Shown here: one piece after another, positions 12,054 through 21,682 of the stretch
How positions within the stretch are numbered: the stretch's first letter is position 1
How the letters are laid out: every line of letters starts with the position of its first letter
Source of the DNA: Bordetella genomosp. 12
GTDB lineage: Bacteria; Pseudomonadota; Gammaproteobacteria; Burkholderiales; Burkholderiaceae_B
Direction of reading: 5' to 3'
Assembly: GCF_002261355.1 (NCBI RefSeq)
Contig: NZ_NEVU01000003.1
Span: 1,178,001 to 1,242,000 of the forward strand
DNA: 64,000 nucleotides
Notes under the pieces: model-generated
The model's input: only the letters and a program-made list of their open reading frames with translations
What the model was told of the DNA's origin: nothing
The model's database searches: none
Position numbers and translations under genes: made by a program

Positions 12054-12863
12054 ATGCAACCCCTCGCCGCCCTGCCCGGCCCCGTCGCGGCCGCGGTACG
12101 CACGGTGCTGACGGATATTGACGATACCGTCACCACCGATGGCCGGCTGACCGCCGACGCCTATACGGCGATGGAGCGCCTCGAGCTGGCCGGCATCCGG
12201 GTCATCCCGATTACCGGCCGGCCCGCCGGCTGGTGCGACCATATCGTACGCATGTGGCCGGTGCGGGCCGTGGTCGGCGAGAACGGCGCCTTCTTCTATG
12301 CCTATGACCGCAGCGCGCATCGCATGAAGACCCATTACTGGGCCGACGAGGCCACCCGCCGCGCCAACCGGGCACGGCTCAACGCCATCGCCGAGCAGGT
12401 GCTGCGCGAGGTTCCCGGCACCGCGCTGGCCAGCGACCAGGCCTATCGCGCCGCCGATCTGGCCATCGATTTCTGCGAGGATGTGCCCGCCCTGCCCCAG
12501 GCCGGGATCGACCGCATCGTCAGCCTCTTCACGGCGGCCGGCGCGCAAGCCAAAGTCAGCTCGATTCATGTCAATGGCTGGTTCGGGGAGTACGACAAGC
12601 TCAGCATGACGCGCCGGCTTTTCGAACGCGAGCTGGGCCAGAGCATCATGCAGGCGCTGCCCACGACGCTGTTCATTGGCGATTCGCCCAACGACGAACC
12701 CATGTTCGAGTTTTTTCCGCTCTCGGTGGGCGTGGCCAATATCCGCGCGCAACTGCACCGCATCAAACACCCGCCGGCGTTCGTGACGCCGTCGCGCGGC
12801 GGCGCGGGCTTTGTGGAAATGGCCGAACGCCTGCTTGCCGCCCGGCGCGGCCACGGAGGTTGA
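12054..12863 (+). CDS. HAD-superfamily phosphatase, class IIB
   Basis: 269-residue HAD hydrolase. Motif I is LTDIDDTVT with the nucleophile-acid pair Asp21 and Asp23, motif II is ITGRPAGWC near residue 54, and motif IV is GDSPNDEPMF (209-218). The inserted cap between about 85 and 185 suggests class IIB (sugar-phosphate phosphatase type). The substrate cannot be told from sequence. It diverges from ribBX and is followed five bases later by an IclR regulator, so the two are probably cotranscribed. Confidence 0.87.
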   Translation: MQPLAALPGPVAAAVRTVLTDIDDTVTTDGRLTADAYTAMERLELAGIRVIPITGRPAGWCDHIVRMWPVRAVVGENGAFFYAYDRSAHRMKTHYWADEATRRANRARLNAIAEQVLREVPGTALASDQAYRAADLAIDFCEDVPALPQAGIDRIVSLFTAAGAQAKVSSIHVNGWFGEYDKLSMTRRLFERELGQSIMQALPTTLFIGDSPNDEPMFEFFPLSVGVANIRAQLHRIKHPPAFVTPSRGGAGFVEMAERLLAARRGHGG

Positions 12864-12867
12864 CACC

Positions 12868-13665
12868 ATGGCAACCGCCAATGATGGGCGCCGCAGCATT
12901 CAATCGGTGGAAGTCGGGTTTCCGCTGCTGTCGGCCCTGGTCGATGCGGCCCGCCCGCTGACCCTGCGCGATCTGGCCGCCGCCGCCGGCATGACCTCGG
13001 CCAAGGCCCACCCGTATCTGGTGAGCTTCATCCGGGTCGGTCTGGTGCAGCAAGATAGCGTCAGCGGCCACTACGAACTGGGGCCCTTCGCCTTGCAGAT
13101 GGGCCTGGTGAGCCTGCAACGTCTGGATCCGGTCCGCATGGCCTTGCCGGAGATCGCGCAGTTTCAGGCCGAGATCGGCCACACCGTGGGCCTGGCCGTG
13201 CTGGGCTCGCATGGCCCGACCATGGTCCATATCGCCGAGGCCAGCTACCCGGTCCACGTGAACATGCGCCAGGGCACGGTGATGTCCATGCTCAACACCG
13301 CCACCGGCCTGGTGTTTGCCGCGTGGCTGCCCCCCAAAGTGGCCGAGCATTACATCGCCCGCGAGGCCAACGATACCGCCGTGACCTCGACGCTGGCCAC
13401 GCCGCTGAAGGCGGCGCGCCCCGACCATCTGCAAGCCATGTTGGCCGACATCCGGGTCCATGGCATGGCGCGCGCAGTGGGCAATCCCCTGCCCGGGGTG
13501 GATGCGCTGTCCGTGCCGGTGTTCGATCATGCGGGCAAGCTGGCGCTGGCGATCACGGCCATCGGCCCCAGCGGGCTGTTCGACGTCGCCTGGAACGGCA
13601 GCATCGCTCAACCGCTGCAGCGCTGCGCCCAGGAGATTTCGCGCAAGCTGGGCTGGCGCAACTGA
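12868..13665 (+). CDS. IclR family transcriptional regulator
   Basis: 265-residue IclR protein: N-terminal winged helix (about 10-65, LTLRDLAAAAGMTSAKAHPYLVSF) and C-terminal GAF-like effector domain. GGAGG at 12855-12859 sets the ATG at 12868. The recognition helix TSAKAHPYL differs from the commoner S/TVYRLL pattern. Regulated genes are not evident; it is cotranscribed with the HAD phosphatase and faces the TonB receptor. Confidence 0.92.
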   Translation: MATANDGRRSIQSVEVGFPLLSALVDAARPLTLRDLAAAAGMTSAKAHPYLVSFIRVGLVQQDSVSGHYELGPFALQMGLVSLQRLDPVRMALPEIAQFQAEIGHTVGLAVLGSHGPTMVHIAEASYPVHVNMRQGTVMSMLNTATGLVFAAWLPPKVAEHYIAREANDTAVTSTLATPLKAARPDHLQAMLADIRVHGMARAVGNPLPGVDALSVPVFDHAGKLALAITAIGPSGLFDVAWNGSIAQPLQRCAQEISRKLGWRN

Positions 13666-13690
13666 GCAAAGGGGCCCCGCGCCCCTTTGC
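13666..13690. terminator. Bidirectional hairpin between convergent genes
   Basis: Perfect 10-bp stem GCAAAGGGGC-CCCGC-GCCCCTTTGC directly after the IclR stop and 14 bases before the receptor stop on the other strand. It lacks a long T run but is well placed to end both transcripts. Confidence 0.65.
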
Positions 13691-13703
13691 CGCCTGGCTA
13701 CGC

Positions 13704-16163
13704 TCAGAACGTGCCGCGCACCGTCAGCGTCGCATTGCGGGGGTCGCCGTAGAAGCTGCCCCAACCCGGCGCGCCGATGGTCTGGTAGTAGGTCTTGTCG
13801 AACAGGTTGTTGATGTTCAACGCCGCGGTCCAGTTCTTGTTGATTTTGTAGCTCACGCGCGCATTCCAGACGGCGTACGACGATTGCGACACCCGCACCC
13901 CGCGCGTTTCCGTGTAGCTGCCCGTCTGGTAGTTCACGCCCGCGCCCAGGGTCCATGCGGAGAGCTCGCCCGGCAGGCGGTAATCCGACCACAGACGCAG
14001 CATATGCTTGGGCGTGAAGGTGCGGCCGAAGTTGGTGTTGGACACCGTGGTGTCGTCCAGGAACTTCAGGGTGTTGAAGGTGTAGCCGGCGAACATCTGC
14101 CAGCCCGGCAGGACTTCGCCACTGATCTCGGCCTCGACCCCCTGGCTGCGCACCTTGCCGCTGGAGACATAGCAGACATCGCCCACCGAGCAGATGCCGG
14201 CCAGATCCTGCTGCGCGCGATTTTTCTGGTCGATCCGGAACACGGCCAGCGAGGTGTTCACCCGCCCGTCCATCAACTCGCCCTTGACGCCCACTTCATA
14301 GTTTTTGCCCACCATGGGGTCGAGCAACTTGCCGGAGGCATCCAGCGCATTCTGCGGCTCGAAAATCTCCGCGTAGCTGACGTAACCCGACCACTGCGGG
14401 TTGAAGGCATAGATCAGGCCGCCATACGGCGTGACCACGCCGTTTTCTTTGTACGGATCGGTATAGCGCTCACCGCCATCGCGATAGTGGGCGGTGTTTT
14501 CATACCAGCTCACCCGGGCGCCGGCCACCAGGGTCAGCGGATCGGCCAGACGGAAGCGGCCGACCCCATACACGCCGGTCTGCTTCATTTTGATGATGGT
14601 CGCATCACCCCGATAGGCGTTCTCGCGCAGCCAGTCATCGGTGGGCTCGGGCACGTCATGATCGGGATTCCAGACGTCCATGACGCGTCCCAGGCGCGCC
14701 GTCGCGAAGTCGTTCTTGCTGGTCAGGTGGTTGACGCTGGCGCCGAAGCTGACCGAATGTTTGCGGCCGAGCGCCTCGAAGGCGCCATCGACGTCCAGGT
14801 TCAACGCCTTGTTGTGCGTGGAGAAATCGAAGATACCGGCGTACATCGTCGGCCCCGACCCGGTCAGCGGATTGACCGCGCCCTCGGTGAAGGCATATTT
14901 GGTGTCGTTGGACTCGTGCGTGGTGTTGCCGGTCAGCTTGACCGACCAATCCTGGTTGAAGCGGTGCGCCAGTTCGGCGAAAGCCGTGGTCTGCTTGCCG
15001 TCCCAGCGGTTCCAGCGCTGCGCGAACGAGGTGGAGCGCTTGAGCCCGATATCGTCGCCGTTGGTGTAATGCGGCAGGCCGTGGAAGAACGGCGTGGACC
15101 GCAGGTCCTCATAGCTGACACCGCCGGTGATGGTGGTCGACGGGCTGATGTCGTAGCTCAGCACGCCATACAGGACGGTATTGCGGCTCTTGGCCACATC
15201 GTAGAAGTAGTCGCGGTCGTTGTAGCTGGCCACGGCGCGCCCGCGCAAGGTCCCGGATTCGTTCAGCGGGCCGGTGGCATCGATGTCGGTGCGGTAGTTA
15301 TCCCACGAGCCGGCGCTGGCCGCCACCTGCAACTGGTTTTCCGCCAGCGGGCGTTTGCGCACCAGATTGATCGACGCGCTGGGCGACCCCGCGCCTTGCA
15401 ACAGGCCGGTGGAACCGCGCACGATCTCCACCCGGTCCAGAATCACCGTGCTGCTGGTGAAGCTGTTTGCCTGGGGATAATAGAACTCGCGATTGACGCC
15501 ATCGAACTGGTAGGTATCGACGCGAAAGCCCCGCGAGAAGACATAGTTGCCGCCCATAGGGCTTTTATAGAGCGTCATGCCCGTGCTGTTGGCCAGCACA
15601 TCATCGAGGCTGTTGGCGTTCTGGTCATCCATGCGCTGGCGCGTCACTACCGTGACCGACTGCGGGATATCCTTGACCGATTGTTTGCCCTTGCCGATGG
15701 TGACAATGCCGCTGGTGTAGCTGCCGCTGCCTTCGGTCGTGGCCGAATCGTAGGCGCCGGTCACCGCCACCGGTGCCAGCATCGATACGCCGGCGCCGTC
15801 CTGCGGCATGCGGCGCAACTGGTAGCCCTCGCCGTTGGGGTTGGCCACGGCCTGCAAGCCGGTGCCGGCCAGCAACTGGGCCAGGCCCTGCTCGGGCGTG
15901 TAACGGCCCGACAAACCTTGCGTCATGACGCCGCGCGTCAGGGCAGGCGAGGCGGCAACCGTGATTTTTGCGGCGGTGCCGAACTGGCCCAGGGCCTGGT
16001 CCAGTGTGGTGGGCGCGATGGCGAAAACGATGTCGGCGGCCGGGGCGGTCTGGGCCCAGGCCAGCGCCGGGGCGGCCAGCGCGAGTTGAACGGCAAGACA
16101 CAGGCGCGCGGGGCGCGCGCCTAGCATCGTTGCGAAAAGGGTTGAGGACTGGCGTGATGCCAT
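13704..16163 (-). CDS. TonB-dependent ferric-siderophore-type receptor with STN signalling domain
   Basis: 819-residue outer-membrane receptor. Order: signal sequence (about 1-40), STN domain (about 45-95, FAIAPTTLDQALGQFG) for contact with the FecR-type anti-sigma factor, plug (about 120-260, containing DIPQSVTVVTRQRMDD), then the beta-barrel ending in aromatic Phe (VRGTF). The STN domain plus upstream sigma and anti-sigma genes indicate surface signalling by its own ligand. The barrel resembles FpvA/FoxA-like siderophore receptors, but the siderophore cannot be named. Confidence 0.93.
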   Translation of the reverse strand: MASRQSSTLFATMLGARPARLCLAVQLALAAPALAWAQTAPAADIVFAIAPTTLDQALGQFGTAAKITVAASPALTRGVMTQGLSGRYTPEQGLAQLLAGTGLQAVANPNGEGYQLRRMPQDGAGVSMLAPVAVTGAYDSATTEGSGSYTSGIVTIGKGKQSVKDIPQSVTVVTRQRMDDQNANSLDDVLANSTGMTLYKSPMGGNYVFSRGFRVDTYQFDGVNREFYYPQANSFTSSTVILDRVEIVRGSTGLLQGAGSPSASINLVRKRPLAENQLQVAASAGSWDNYRTDIDATGPLNESGTLRGRAVASYNDRDYFYDVAKSRNTVLYGVLSYDISPSTTITGGVSYEDLRSTPFFHGLPHYTNGDDIGLKRSTSFAQRWNRWDGKQTTAFAELAHRFNQDWSVKLTGNTTHESNDTKYAFTEGAVNPLTGSGPTMYAGIFDFSTHNKALNLDVDGAFEALGRKHSVSFGASVNHLTSKNDFATARLGRVMDVWNPDHDVPEPTDDWLRENAYRGDATIIKMKQTGVYGVGRFRLADPLTLVAGARVSWYENTAHYRDGGERYTDPYKENGVVTPYGGLIYAFNPQWSGYVSYAEIFEPQNALDASGKLLDPMVGKNYEVGVKGELMDGRVNTSLAVFRIDQKNRAQQDLAGICSVGDVCYVSSGKVRSQGVEAEISGEVLPGWQMFAGYTFNTLKFLDDTTVSNTNFGRTFTPKHMLRLWSDYRLPGELSAWTLGAGVNYQTGSYTETRGVRVSQSSYAVWNARVSYKINKNWTAALNINNLFDKTYYQTIGAPGWGSFYGDPRNATLTVRGTF

Positions 16164-16239
16164 GACTGGGATTCCTGGTTCGTCTGATGAAAGGACCAGA
16201 CCTCGGGCGCCTCGAAGTCTGTTTATCTACCTAACGAAC

Positions 16240-16258
16240 GAGAATCGATAATCTTCGC
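16240..16258 (-). promoter_or_regulatory. Possible Fur-type hexamer array upstream of receptor
   Basis: On the + strand GAGAAT-C-GATAAT (16240-16252) gives two Fur-like hexamers, one exact (GATAAT), between the anti-sigma factor and the receptor start. A third hexamer is not clear. Position fits iron control, but the match is weak. Confidence 0.35.
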
Positions 16259-16263
16259 GGTTG

Positions 16264-17268
16264 TTACAACTTTCTGCCCGGGCCATCCGGTTGGCCCACG
16301 CTGACCCAATAACGCGTGTGATACCGAAGCTGCAGGCCCAGCACGCTGGCCAGCACCTCCAGGGCGCGATCGGTGTCGTCGACCCGGAACGCGCCCGTGA
16401 CTTCGCGGCTGGCCACCTCGGCGTCGCAACGCAGCACGCCCGGGCGATAACGCCCCAGTTCGGCCAGAAAGCGATCGAGCCGCATGCGATTGGCCACGAG
16501 CATGCCGTTGGCCCACGCAGGCTGGTCTTCCGCCACCGCGGCGGCAAACAGCAAGCTGTGGTCGTCGAGTTCGGCCATCTCGCCGGCATGGACCACGCGC
16601 GCGGCCTGGGCCCGCTGCGCGGGCTCGGCGCGCACGGCGCCCTCGAAGACGGTCAGACGAGTGATGCTGCGGCCGTCGTCCAGTTGGCGCACGGCAAACC
16701 GCGTGCCCAAGGGCGTGAGCCAGGCATTGGGCGTTTTCACGCTGAAGGGCCGCCCGGCGGGTTCGGCCGCCGTGGCGATCATGATCTCGCCTTCACGCAA
16801 AACCAGTTGGCGGCGCACGGCGTCGTAGCGCAGGCTCACGACCGAGCCGGTGTTCATGGTCAGCACCGTGCCATCCGGCAAGGTCAGCGTCCGCTGCTCG
16901 CCGGTCGCGGTCCGGTAGACATCGCTGCCATCCCACAGCCCCTGGCGCGCGCCCAGCCATCCACACGACCCCAGCACGACGCCGCCCGCTATCCACTTGA
17001 GCGCACTGCGGCGCGAACGCTGATCGCAATAACGCAAGATGGTTTGCCCCGCCGCCGCGCCGGAAACCGGCCCGGCCGTGGCCGCCCCCAGATCCTGGCT
17101 GATGCCCTGCAAGCGCTGCCAGGCCAGTTCGTGGCGCGAGTCGGCCTGCCGCCAGGCCGTACAGGCCGCTTCCAGATCGGCATCGAGCGCACCGTGCGTG
17201 CGCATCATCCATTGCGCGGCCTGCTCAACGATGGCAGGGTGCAAGCGCTCAGTCCGGGCGACGCTCAT
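16264..17268 (-). CDS. FecR-family anti-sigma factor
   Basis: 334-residue FecR-like inner-membrane regulator. The cytoplasmic N-terminal part (about 8-55, EQAAQWMMRTHGALDADLEAACTAW..) binds the sigma factor, ALKWIAGGVVLGSCGWLGA near 90-108 is the single membrane span, and the periplasmic FecR domain (about 115-215, TLPDGTVLTMNTGS) would meet the receptor STN domain. The ATG at 17268 overlaps the sigma gene stop (ATGA), showing coupling. Frames upstream of it lie in the sigma gene. Confidence 0.93.
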   Translation of the reverse strand: MSVARTERLHPAIVEQAAQWMMRTHGALDADLEAACTAWRQADSRHELAWQRLQGISQDLGAATAGPVSGAAAGQTILRYCDQRSRRSALKWIAGGVVLGSCGWLGARQGLWDGSDVYRTATGEQRTLTLPDGTVLTMNTGSVVSLRYDAVRRQLVLREGEIMIATAAEPAGRPFSVKTPNAWLTPLGTRFAVRQLDDGRSITRLTVFEGAVRAEPAQRAQAARVVHAGEMAELDDHSLLFAAAVAEDQPAWANGMLVANRMRLDRFLAELGRYRPGVLRCDAEVASREVTGAFRVDDTDRALEVLASVLGLQLRYHTRYWVSVGQPDGPGRKL

Positions 17269-17777
17269 GCGTACAACACGCCGTAGCAATGCTGCCAAGC
17301 CTTGACCATATCGCGCTGCACGGCCTGCACCGACACGCCCAGGGCCTCGCTGACTTCCTTGTACGTCAGGCCCTCGACCTGGGCCAGCACGAACACCCGC
17401 CGCACGCGCGGGGGCAATTGCTCCATCATGCGGCAGACCGCATCCAGCGCTTCGATCACCAGCACCTGCGTCTCGGGGCTGGCCACCACATCCTCGGCGC
17501 GCGCGGCCAGCGTTTCGAGATAGGCCTGCTCGATCGCCCGGCGGCGGGACTGATCGATCAGCAGCCGCTTGGCCACGGTGGTCAGAAAGCCGCGCGGTTC
17601 GGCAAACGCCGCGCGCGACCCGCTGCGCATGACACGCTCGAAGGTGTCGTGAGCGAGGTCGGCCGCATTGTCTGGCCCGCCGCCCAGGCGGCGGCGCAAC
17701 ATCTGCACCAGCCAGCCATGATGCTCGCGGTACAGGCTGACAAATTCGTCGGAGGACGCGTAATCGACAGGTTGCAC
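17265..17777 (-). CDS. ECF sigma factor, FecI family
   Basis: 170-residue extracytoplasmic-function sigma factor. Region 2 (about 12-78, with DLAHDTFERVM and LTTVAKRLLIDQ.RRR) and region 4 (about 112-165, LPPRVRRVFVLAQVEGLTYKEVSEALGVSVQAVQRD) are complete. It should direct RNA polymerase to the receptor gene when released by the FecR partner 3' of it. First gene of the sigma, anti-sigma, receptor order. Confidence 0.95.
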   Translation of the reverse strand: MQPVDYASSDEFVSLYREHHGWLVQMLRRRLGGGPDNAADLAHDTFERVMRSGSRAAFAEPRGFLTTVAKRLLIDQSRRRAIEQAYLETLAARAEDVVASPETQVLVIEALDAVCRMMEQLPPRVRRVFVLAQVEGLTYKEVSEALGVSVQAVQRDMVKAWQHCYGVLYA

Positions 17778-17796
17778 GAGGGGACTTTCCGTAAAC

Positions 17797-17815
17797 GCTA
17801 ATAGGAATTATTGCT
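17797..17815 (-). promoter_or_regulatory. Possible Fur site upstream of ECF sigma gene
   Basis: GCTAATAGGAATTATTGCT shares 11 of 19 positions with the classical Fur box and has good TAAT and ATTAT arms in an A/T-rich gap 20 bases before the sigma start. It is suggestive only. Confidence 0.35.
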
Positions 17816-17895
17816 AATTTTAAATGATCCCCGCTCGGCACGCGCCGCAGGCTGCAAAACCGCCCGCCCGCCGGGCCTGGAAGGCCGCAAGCGAA

Positions 17896-17975
17896 CGTAA
17901 AACGAAAAAAACGAATAAAACACGCAAAAAAAGATCGGGAACCCCCCAAGTTTGCGGCGCGTTTTTTTGTGTTTG
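17896..17975. other. A-tract/T-tract region upstream of phnD
   Basis: A stretch unusually rich in A runs on + (for example AAACGAAAAAAACG and ACACGCAAAAAAAG), and a T run follows (GCGTTTTTTTGTGTTT). The two halves are partly complementary (AAACAC..AAAAAAA against TTTTTTTGTGTTT). It could be a terminator or a bent promoter region for phnD; I could not find a Pho box. Confidence 0.4.
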
Positions 17976-18026
17976 AATTTCAAGACAAGGTTCATGACCA
18001 GTAAAAAAACCAACGGAGACAAACCC

Positions 18027-19031
18027 ATGCAAGCCAAGCGCATGCTGCAAACCGCTTTCTTCCTGGCTCTGGCCTCAGGCGCCCAGGCCGCGTTCGCCGC
18101 CGACACCTGCCCCAACCGGGGCGATCTGGATGTCATGTACTGCGACGCCAACAAGGATCTGGTGGCCGATACCCCGACCGATGCGGCCAAGCAGAAAACG
18201 CCGTCGACGCTGGTCTTTACCTACACGCCCGTCGAAGACCCCGCCGTGTATGAAGACATCTTCAAGCCGTTTACGCAGCACCTGGCGCAATGTACGGGCA
18301 AGCGCGTGGTCTTCTACCAGGTGCAAAGCAACGCCGCGGAGATCGAAGCCATGCGCTCGGGCCGTTTGCATGTAGGCGGTTTTTCCACCGGCCCCACGGC
18401 TTATGCGGTGAATATCGCCGGCGCGGTGCCGTTTGCGGTCAAGGGCTATGCCGATGGATTCCAGGGCTACAACCTGATCGTCATCGTCAAGAAAGACAGT
18501 CCCTATCAGAAGCTCACCGACCTCAAGGGCAAGAAGCTGGCGCACACCGCGCCGTCGTCCAACTCCGGGCATATGGCGCCGGTCGCGCTGTTTCCCAAGG
18601 AAGGCCTGACGCCCGACAAGGATTACAAGGTGGTGTTCTCGGGCAAGCATGACCAATCGGTCATGGGGGTGAACTCCGGCGATTACGACGCGGCCGCCGT
18701 GGCCTCGGATGTGTTCAAGCGCATGGCCGAGCGCGGCCAGATCAAGGAAGAGGATTTCCGCGTCATCTACCGCAGCGAGAAATTCCCCACCTCGTCTTTT
18801 TCATACGCGCACGATCTGGAACCGAAGTTCCGCGATCAGATGCTCAAGTGCTTCTACGACTATCGCTTCCCCGATGAGATGAAGAAAGCCTTCGACGGCG
18901 CCGATCGCTTTTATCCGGTCACCTACCAGAAGGATTGGGCCATCGTGCGGGAAGTGGCCGAATCGGGCGGCGAGAGCTTCAACCGCGCCGCCTATGACCG
19001 CGAGGCCGCCAAGTCCAAGGGCAAGCAATAA
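18027..19031 (+). CDS. phnD: Phosphonate-type ABC transporter substrate-binding protein
   Basis: 334-residue periplasmic PhnD-family protein. A signal peptide ([14 protein letters not shown], cleavage near residue 30) is followed by the binding fold with [19 protein letters not shown] and [18 protein letters not shown], the latter matching the PhnD ligand loop. I start at the ATG at 18027, preceded by ACGGAGAC; an upstream ATG at 17952 would lie inside A/T-tract DNA. Four cysteines are present. First gene of phnD-phnC-phnE1-phnE2. Ligand could be phosphonate, phosphite or a related ester. Confidence 0.92.
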   Translation: MQAKRMLQTAFFLALASGAQAAFAADTCPNRGDLDVMYCDANKDLVADTPTDAAKQKTPSTLVFTYTPVEDPAVYEDIFKPFTQHLAQCTGKRVVFYQVQSNAAEIEAMRSGRLHVGGFSTGPTAYAVNIAGAVPFAVKGYADGFQGYNLIVIVKKDSPYQKLTDLKGKKLAHTAPSSNSGHMAPVALFPKEGLTPDKDYKVVFSGKHDQSVMGVNSGDYDAAAVASDVFKRMAERGQIKEEDFRVIYRSEKFPTSSFSYAHDLEPKFRDQMLKCFYDYRFPDEMKKAFDGADRFYPVTYQKDWAIVREVAESGGESFNRAAYDREAAKSKGKQ

Positions 19032-19033
19032 GC

Positions 19034-19804
19034 ATGACGACGTCTTTGCGTATTACCGGCCTGGTCAAGGAGTACCGGGCCGGGCAGCCGGTGCTCAAGG
19101 GGATCGATCTGCAGGTGGCCGGCCAGGGGCTGACCGCCATCATCGGCCCCTCGGGCACCGGCAAGAGCACGCTGCTGCGCTGCGTGAACCGGCTGATCGA
19201 GCCCACCCGCGGCGAAATCGTGCTGCAGGCGGACGGCGCCACCGTGGACCTGGCGCGCGTGCGCGGCCAGGCATTGCGGCATGCGCGCCGGCGCATCGGC
19301 ATGGTGTTCCAGGAGTACAACCTGGTCGAGCGGCTGACCGTGATGGAAAACCTGCTGACCGGGCGCCTGGGCTACACCTCGGCGCTCAAAGCCTGGTTGC
19401 GGCGTTTCGAGCCCGAGGACATCGAACGCGCCTTCGCGCTGATGGATACGGTGGGGCTGGCAGGCTTTGCCGATCAGCGCGCCGACGCCCTGTCCGGCGG
19501 GCAGCGCCAGCGCGTGGGCATCGCCCGGGCCCTGATGCAACGCCCCCAATTGCTGCTGGCCGACGAGCCCACCTCGTCGCTGGACCCCAAGACCTCGGTG
19601 GAGATCATGGAGCTGCTGACCGAACAGGGCAGCGCCAGCGGGATCCCGGTGCTGGTCAACATCCATGACGTGGAGCTTGCCCGCCGCTACGCCTCGCGCA
19701 TCGTGGGCATGTCCGGCGGCCAGGTGGTCTACGACGGCGACGGACGGGGGCTGGACACGGCCACGCTGAAAGCCATCTACGGAGGCGAGTCGTGGTTGCA
19801 GTAG
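19034..19804 (+). CDS. phnC: Phosphonate-type ABC transporter ATPase
   Basis: 256-residue ATPase: Walker [10 protein letters not shown] (38-46), Q-loop [13 protein letters not shown], signature [15 protein letters not shown] (154-168), Walker [14 protein letters not shown] (173-185) and H-switch NIHD. The insert [14 protein letters not shown] after the Q-loop is typical of PhnC. It starts two bases after phnD and its end overlaps the following permease by 13 bases. Confidence 0.96.
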   Translation: MTTSLRITGLVKEYRAGQPVLKGIDLQVAGQGLTAIIGPSGTGKSTLLRCVNRLIEPTRGEIVLQADGATVDLARVRGQALRHARRRIGMVFQEYNLVERLTVMENLLTGRLGYTSALKAWLRRFEPEDIERAFALMDTVGLAGFADQRADALSGGQRQRVGIARALMQRPQLLLADEPTSSLDPKTSVEIMELLTEQGSASGIPVLVNIHDVELARRYASRIVGMSGGQVVYDGDGRGLDTATLKAIYGGESWLQ

Positions 19805-20667
19805 CAAACAGCCAGCGCAGCGGCCGGCGGCCGTTCGCCCTGTCATGGCAGACCCGCCTGCTGGCGTTGCTGCTGGTGGTGTACGCCGTCTATGCCGCAG
19901 CGCAACTGGACTTTAACTGGACGCGCATCAAGCATGGCATGGACCATGCATCGACGTTCCTGGCGCGCATGTTTCCGCCCAATTTCGAAAAGCCCGCCAC
20001 CCTGTGGAAGGGTATCGCGGAAAGCCTCGAGATCGCGGTGCTGGCCTCGCTGCTGGGCATTGTGCTGTCGCTGCCGGTCGGGCTGCTGGGCGCGCGCAAT
20101 ATGATGCCGGCCTGGGTATCGTGGCCGGCGCGCACGCTGGTGGCGCTGTGCCGGTCCTTGCATCCGGTGATCGTGGCCATCCTGTTCGTCAAGGCGGTAG
20201 GCTTTGGCGCGCTGGCCGGCATCCTGGCGCTCACCGTGGCCTCCATCGGCTTTATCGGCAAGCTGTTCACCGAGGCCATCGAGGAAATCTCGCTCAAACA
20301 GGTCGAAGCAGTGCGTGCCACGGGCGCATCGTTTCCCAACCTCATCATCTTCGGCGTCCTGCCCCAGGTGTTCGCCCGCTTTGTGGGCTTTGCCACCTAT
20401 CAGTTCGACTCCAATTTACGCAACTCCACCATGGTGGGCATCGTGGGCGCGGGCGGCGTGGGCGGCACGCTCTTTTCGGCCTTCCAGCGCTTTGACTATG
20501 ACTTCGTCTCGGCCATCCTGATCACGCTCATCGCCATCATCATGCTGGGCGAAATGCTGGCCGGCATGGTGCGCGCCGTGTTCCTCGAGGGCTGGAGCTT
20601 CGACCGCATCCTGGCCAAGCGCTTCAATGGCGCGCGCGGCCTGGGCAAACCGGAGCGCCGACCATGA
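19792..20667 (+). CDS. phnE: Phosphonate-type ABC transporter permease, first copy
   Basis: 291-residue inner-membrane permease. The cytoplasmic EAA loop [19 protein letters not shown] (near 163-181) contacts PhnC. About six hydrophobic segments are seen from residue 15 onward. Start is GTG at 19792 inside the phnC end, which argues for translational coupling; an ATG choice would cut the first span. It pairs with the next permease as a heterodimer. Confidence 0.93.
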   Translation: MVAVANSQRSGRRPFALSWQTRLLALLLVVYAVYAAAQLDFNWTRIKHGMDHASTFLARMFPPNFEKPATLWKGIAESLEIAVLASLLGIVLSLPVGLLGARNMMPAWVSWPARTLVALCRSLHPVIVAILFVKAVGFGALAGILALTVASIGFIGKLFTEAIEEISLKQVEAVRATGASFPNLIIFGVLPQVFARFVGFATYQFDSNLRNSTMVGIVGAGGVGGTLFSAFQRFDYDFVSAILITLIAIIMLGEMLAGMVRAVFLEGWSFDRILAKRFNGARGLGKPERRP

Positions 20668-21485
20668 CCAGTGCGCTGATGTCCCAACCGCAGGCCGGGC
20701 AACGCATCTGGCGGCGCTACAGCGCAGGGCAACGCCTGCTGCGCTTCATGCTCTATCTGCTGGTGGTGGCCGCCGTCGTGCAGGCCGTGCGCAGTGTCGA
20801 GGTCATTCCGGAGTTTCTATACGACGCGCCGGAACAGATGGCCGATCTGCTGCGCCGCATGTGGCCCATAGACTGGTCGTTCTACGCCGAAGGCGTGCAT
20901 GGCCCGCTCATCGAAACGCTGCACATCGCCACACTGGGCACGCTCCTGTCGGTGCTGCTGGCCGTGCCGGTGGGCCTGCTGGCCGCGCACAACCTCACCC
21001 CCAGCCGCATCCTCAATCAACTGGCGCGCCTCATTCTGGTTTCCAGCCGCTCGGTCAATTCGCTGGTGTGGGCCTTGCTGTTCATCGCCATTTTCGGTCC
21101 GGGCGCGCTAGCTGGCACCCTGGCCATCGCCTTCCGGTCCATCGGCTTTGTCGGCAAACTGGTGGGCGAAGCCCTCGAGCAGGCCCATCGCGGCCCCATT
21201 GAGGCGCTGACCGCCACCGGGGCCAGCCGCGCCGCGGTGCTGTGGTATGGCTATTGGCCCCAGATACGGCCGGCGTTCTGGTCCATCGTGCTGCTGCGCT
21301 GGGATATCAATGTGCGCGAATCGGCCGTGCTGGGGCTGGTCGGCGCGGGCGGCATCGGTATGGCGCTGGACACCGCGCTGAACCTGTTCCAATGGGATCG
21401 GGTCGCGCTGGTGCTGGTCTCCATTTTTGCGATCGTCGTCGTGGCAGAGATCCTCATCACCCAGGCCCGCAAGCGCATCCTTTGA
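20664..21485 (+). CDS. phnE: Phosphonate-type ABC transporter permease, second copy
   Basis: 273-residue permease, paralogous to the preceding one and joined by an ATGA overlap. The EAA loop is EALEQAHRGPIEALTATGA near residue 170. Six hydrophobic segments can be drawn. Two separate PhnE proteins are common in this transporter family. No C-P lyase or other phosphonate catabolic gene follows. Confidence 0.93.
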   Translation: MTSALMSQPQAGQRIWRRYSAGQRLLRFMLYLLVVAAVVQAVRSVEVIPEFLYDAPEQMADLLRRMWPIDWSFYAEGVHGPLIETLHIATLGTLLSVLLAVPVGLLAAHNLTPSRILNQLARLILVSSRSVNSLVWALLFIAIFGPGALAGTLAIAFRSIGFVGKLVGEALEQAHRGPIEALTATGASRAAVLWYGYWPQIRPAFWSIVLLRWDINVRESAVLGLVGAGGIGMALDTALNLFQWDRVALVLVSIFAIVVVAEILITQARKRIL

Positions 21486-21510
21486 GCCGCCGGCAGGCCG
21501 CCCGGACCAT

Positions 21511-21536
21511 GCCGCCCCTTTCGGGCGGCTTTTTTT
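21511..21536 (+). terminator. Intrinsic terminator of the phn operon
   Basis: GCCGCCC-CTTTC-GGGCGGC stem followed by seven T, 25 bases after the second permease stop. Classic rho-independent form. Confidence 0.93.
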
Positions 21537-21682
21537 CGCCGGCGCCGGGAGGTTAGTCGCGGAATTGGCGATAAAGCACCGGATTTACTCAATTTTCTTG
21601 ATTTATTTCCAATATATGACCGGTCATCAAGAACCGGCTATGCCATGATTACTATCCCAACTTTTGCGTGGGCCAGGCCGAC

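Noticed and set aside
13323-16124. A 933-codon open frame antisense to the first siderophore receptor
   Set aside because: Repetitive Arg/His/Gly/Val composition, no recognisable domain, and the opposite strand is a textbook TonB receptor with its cassette.
17778-18026. Pho box for phnD
   Set aside because: No pair of CTGTCAT-like repeats at the right spacing was found.
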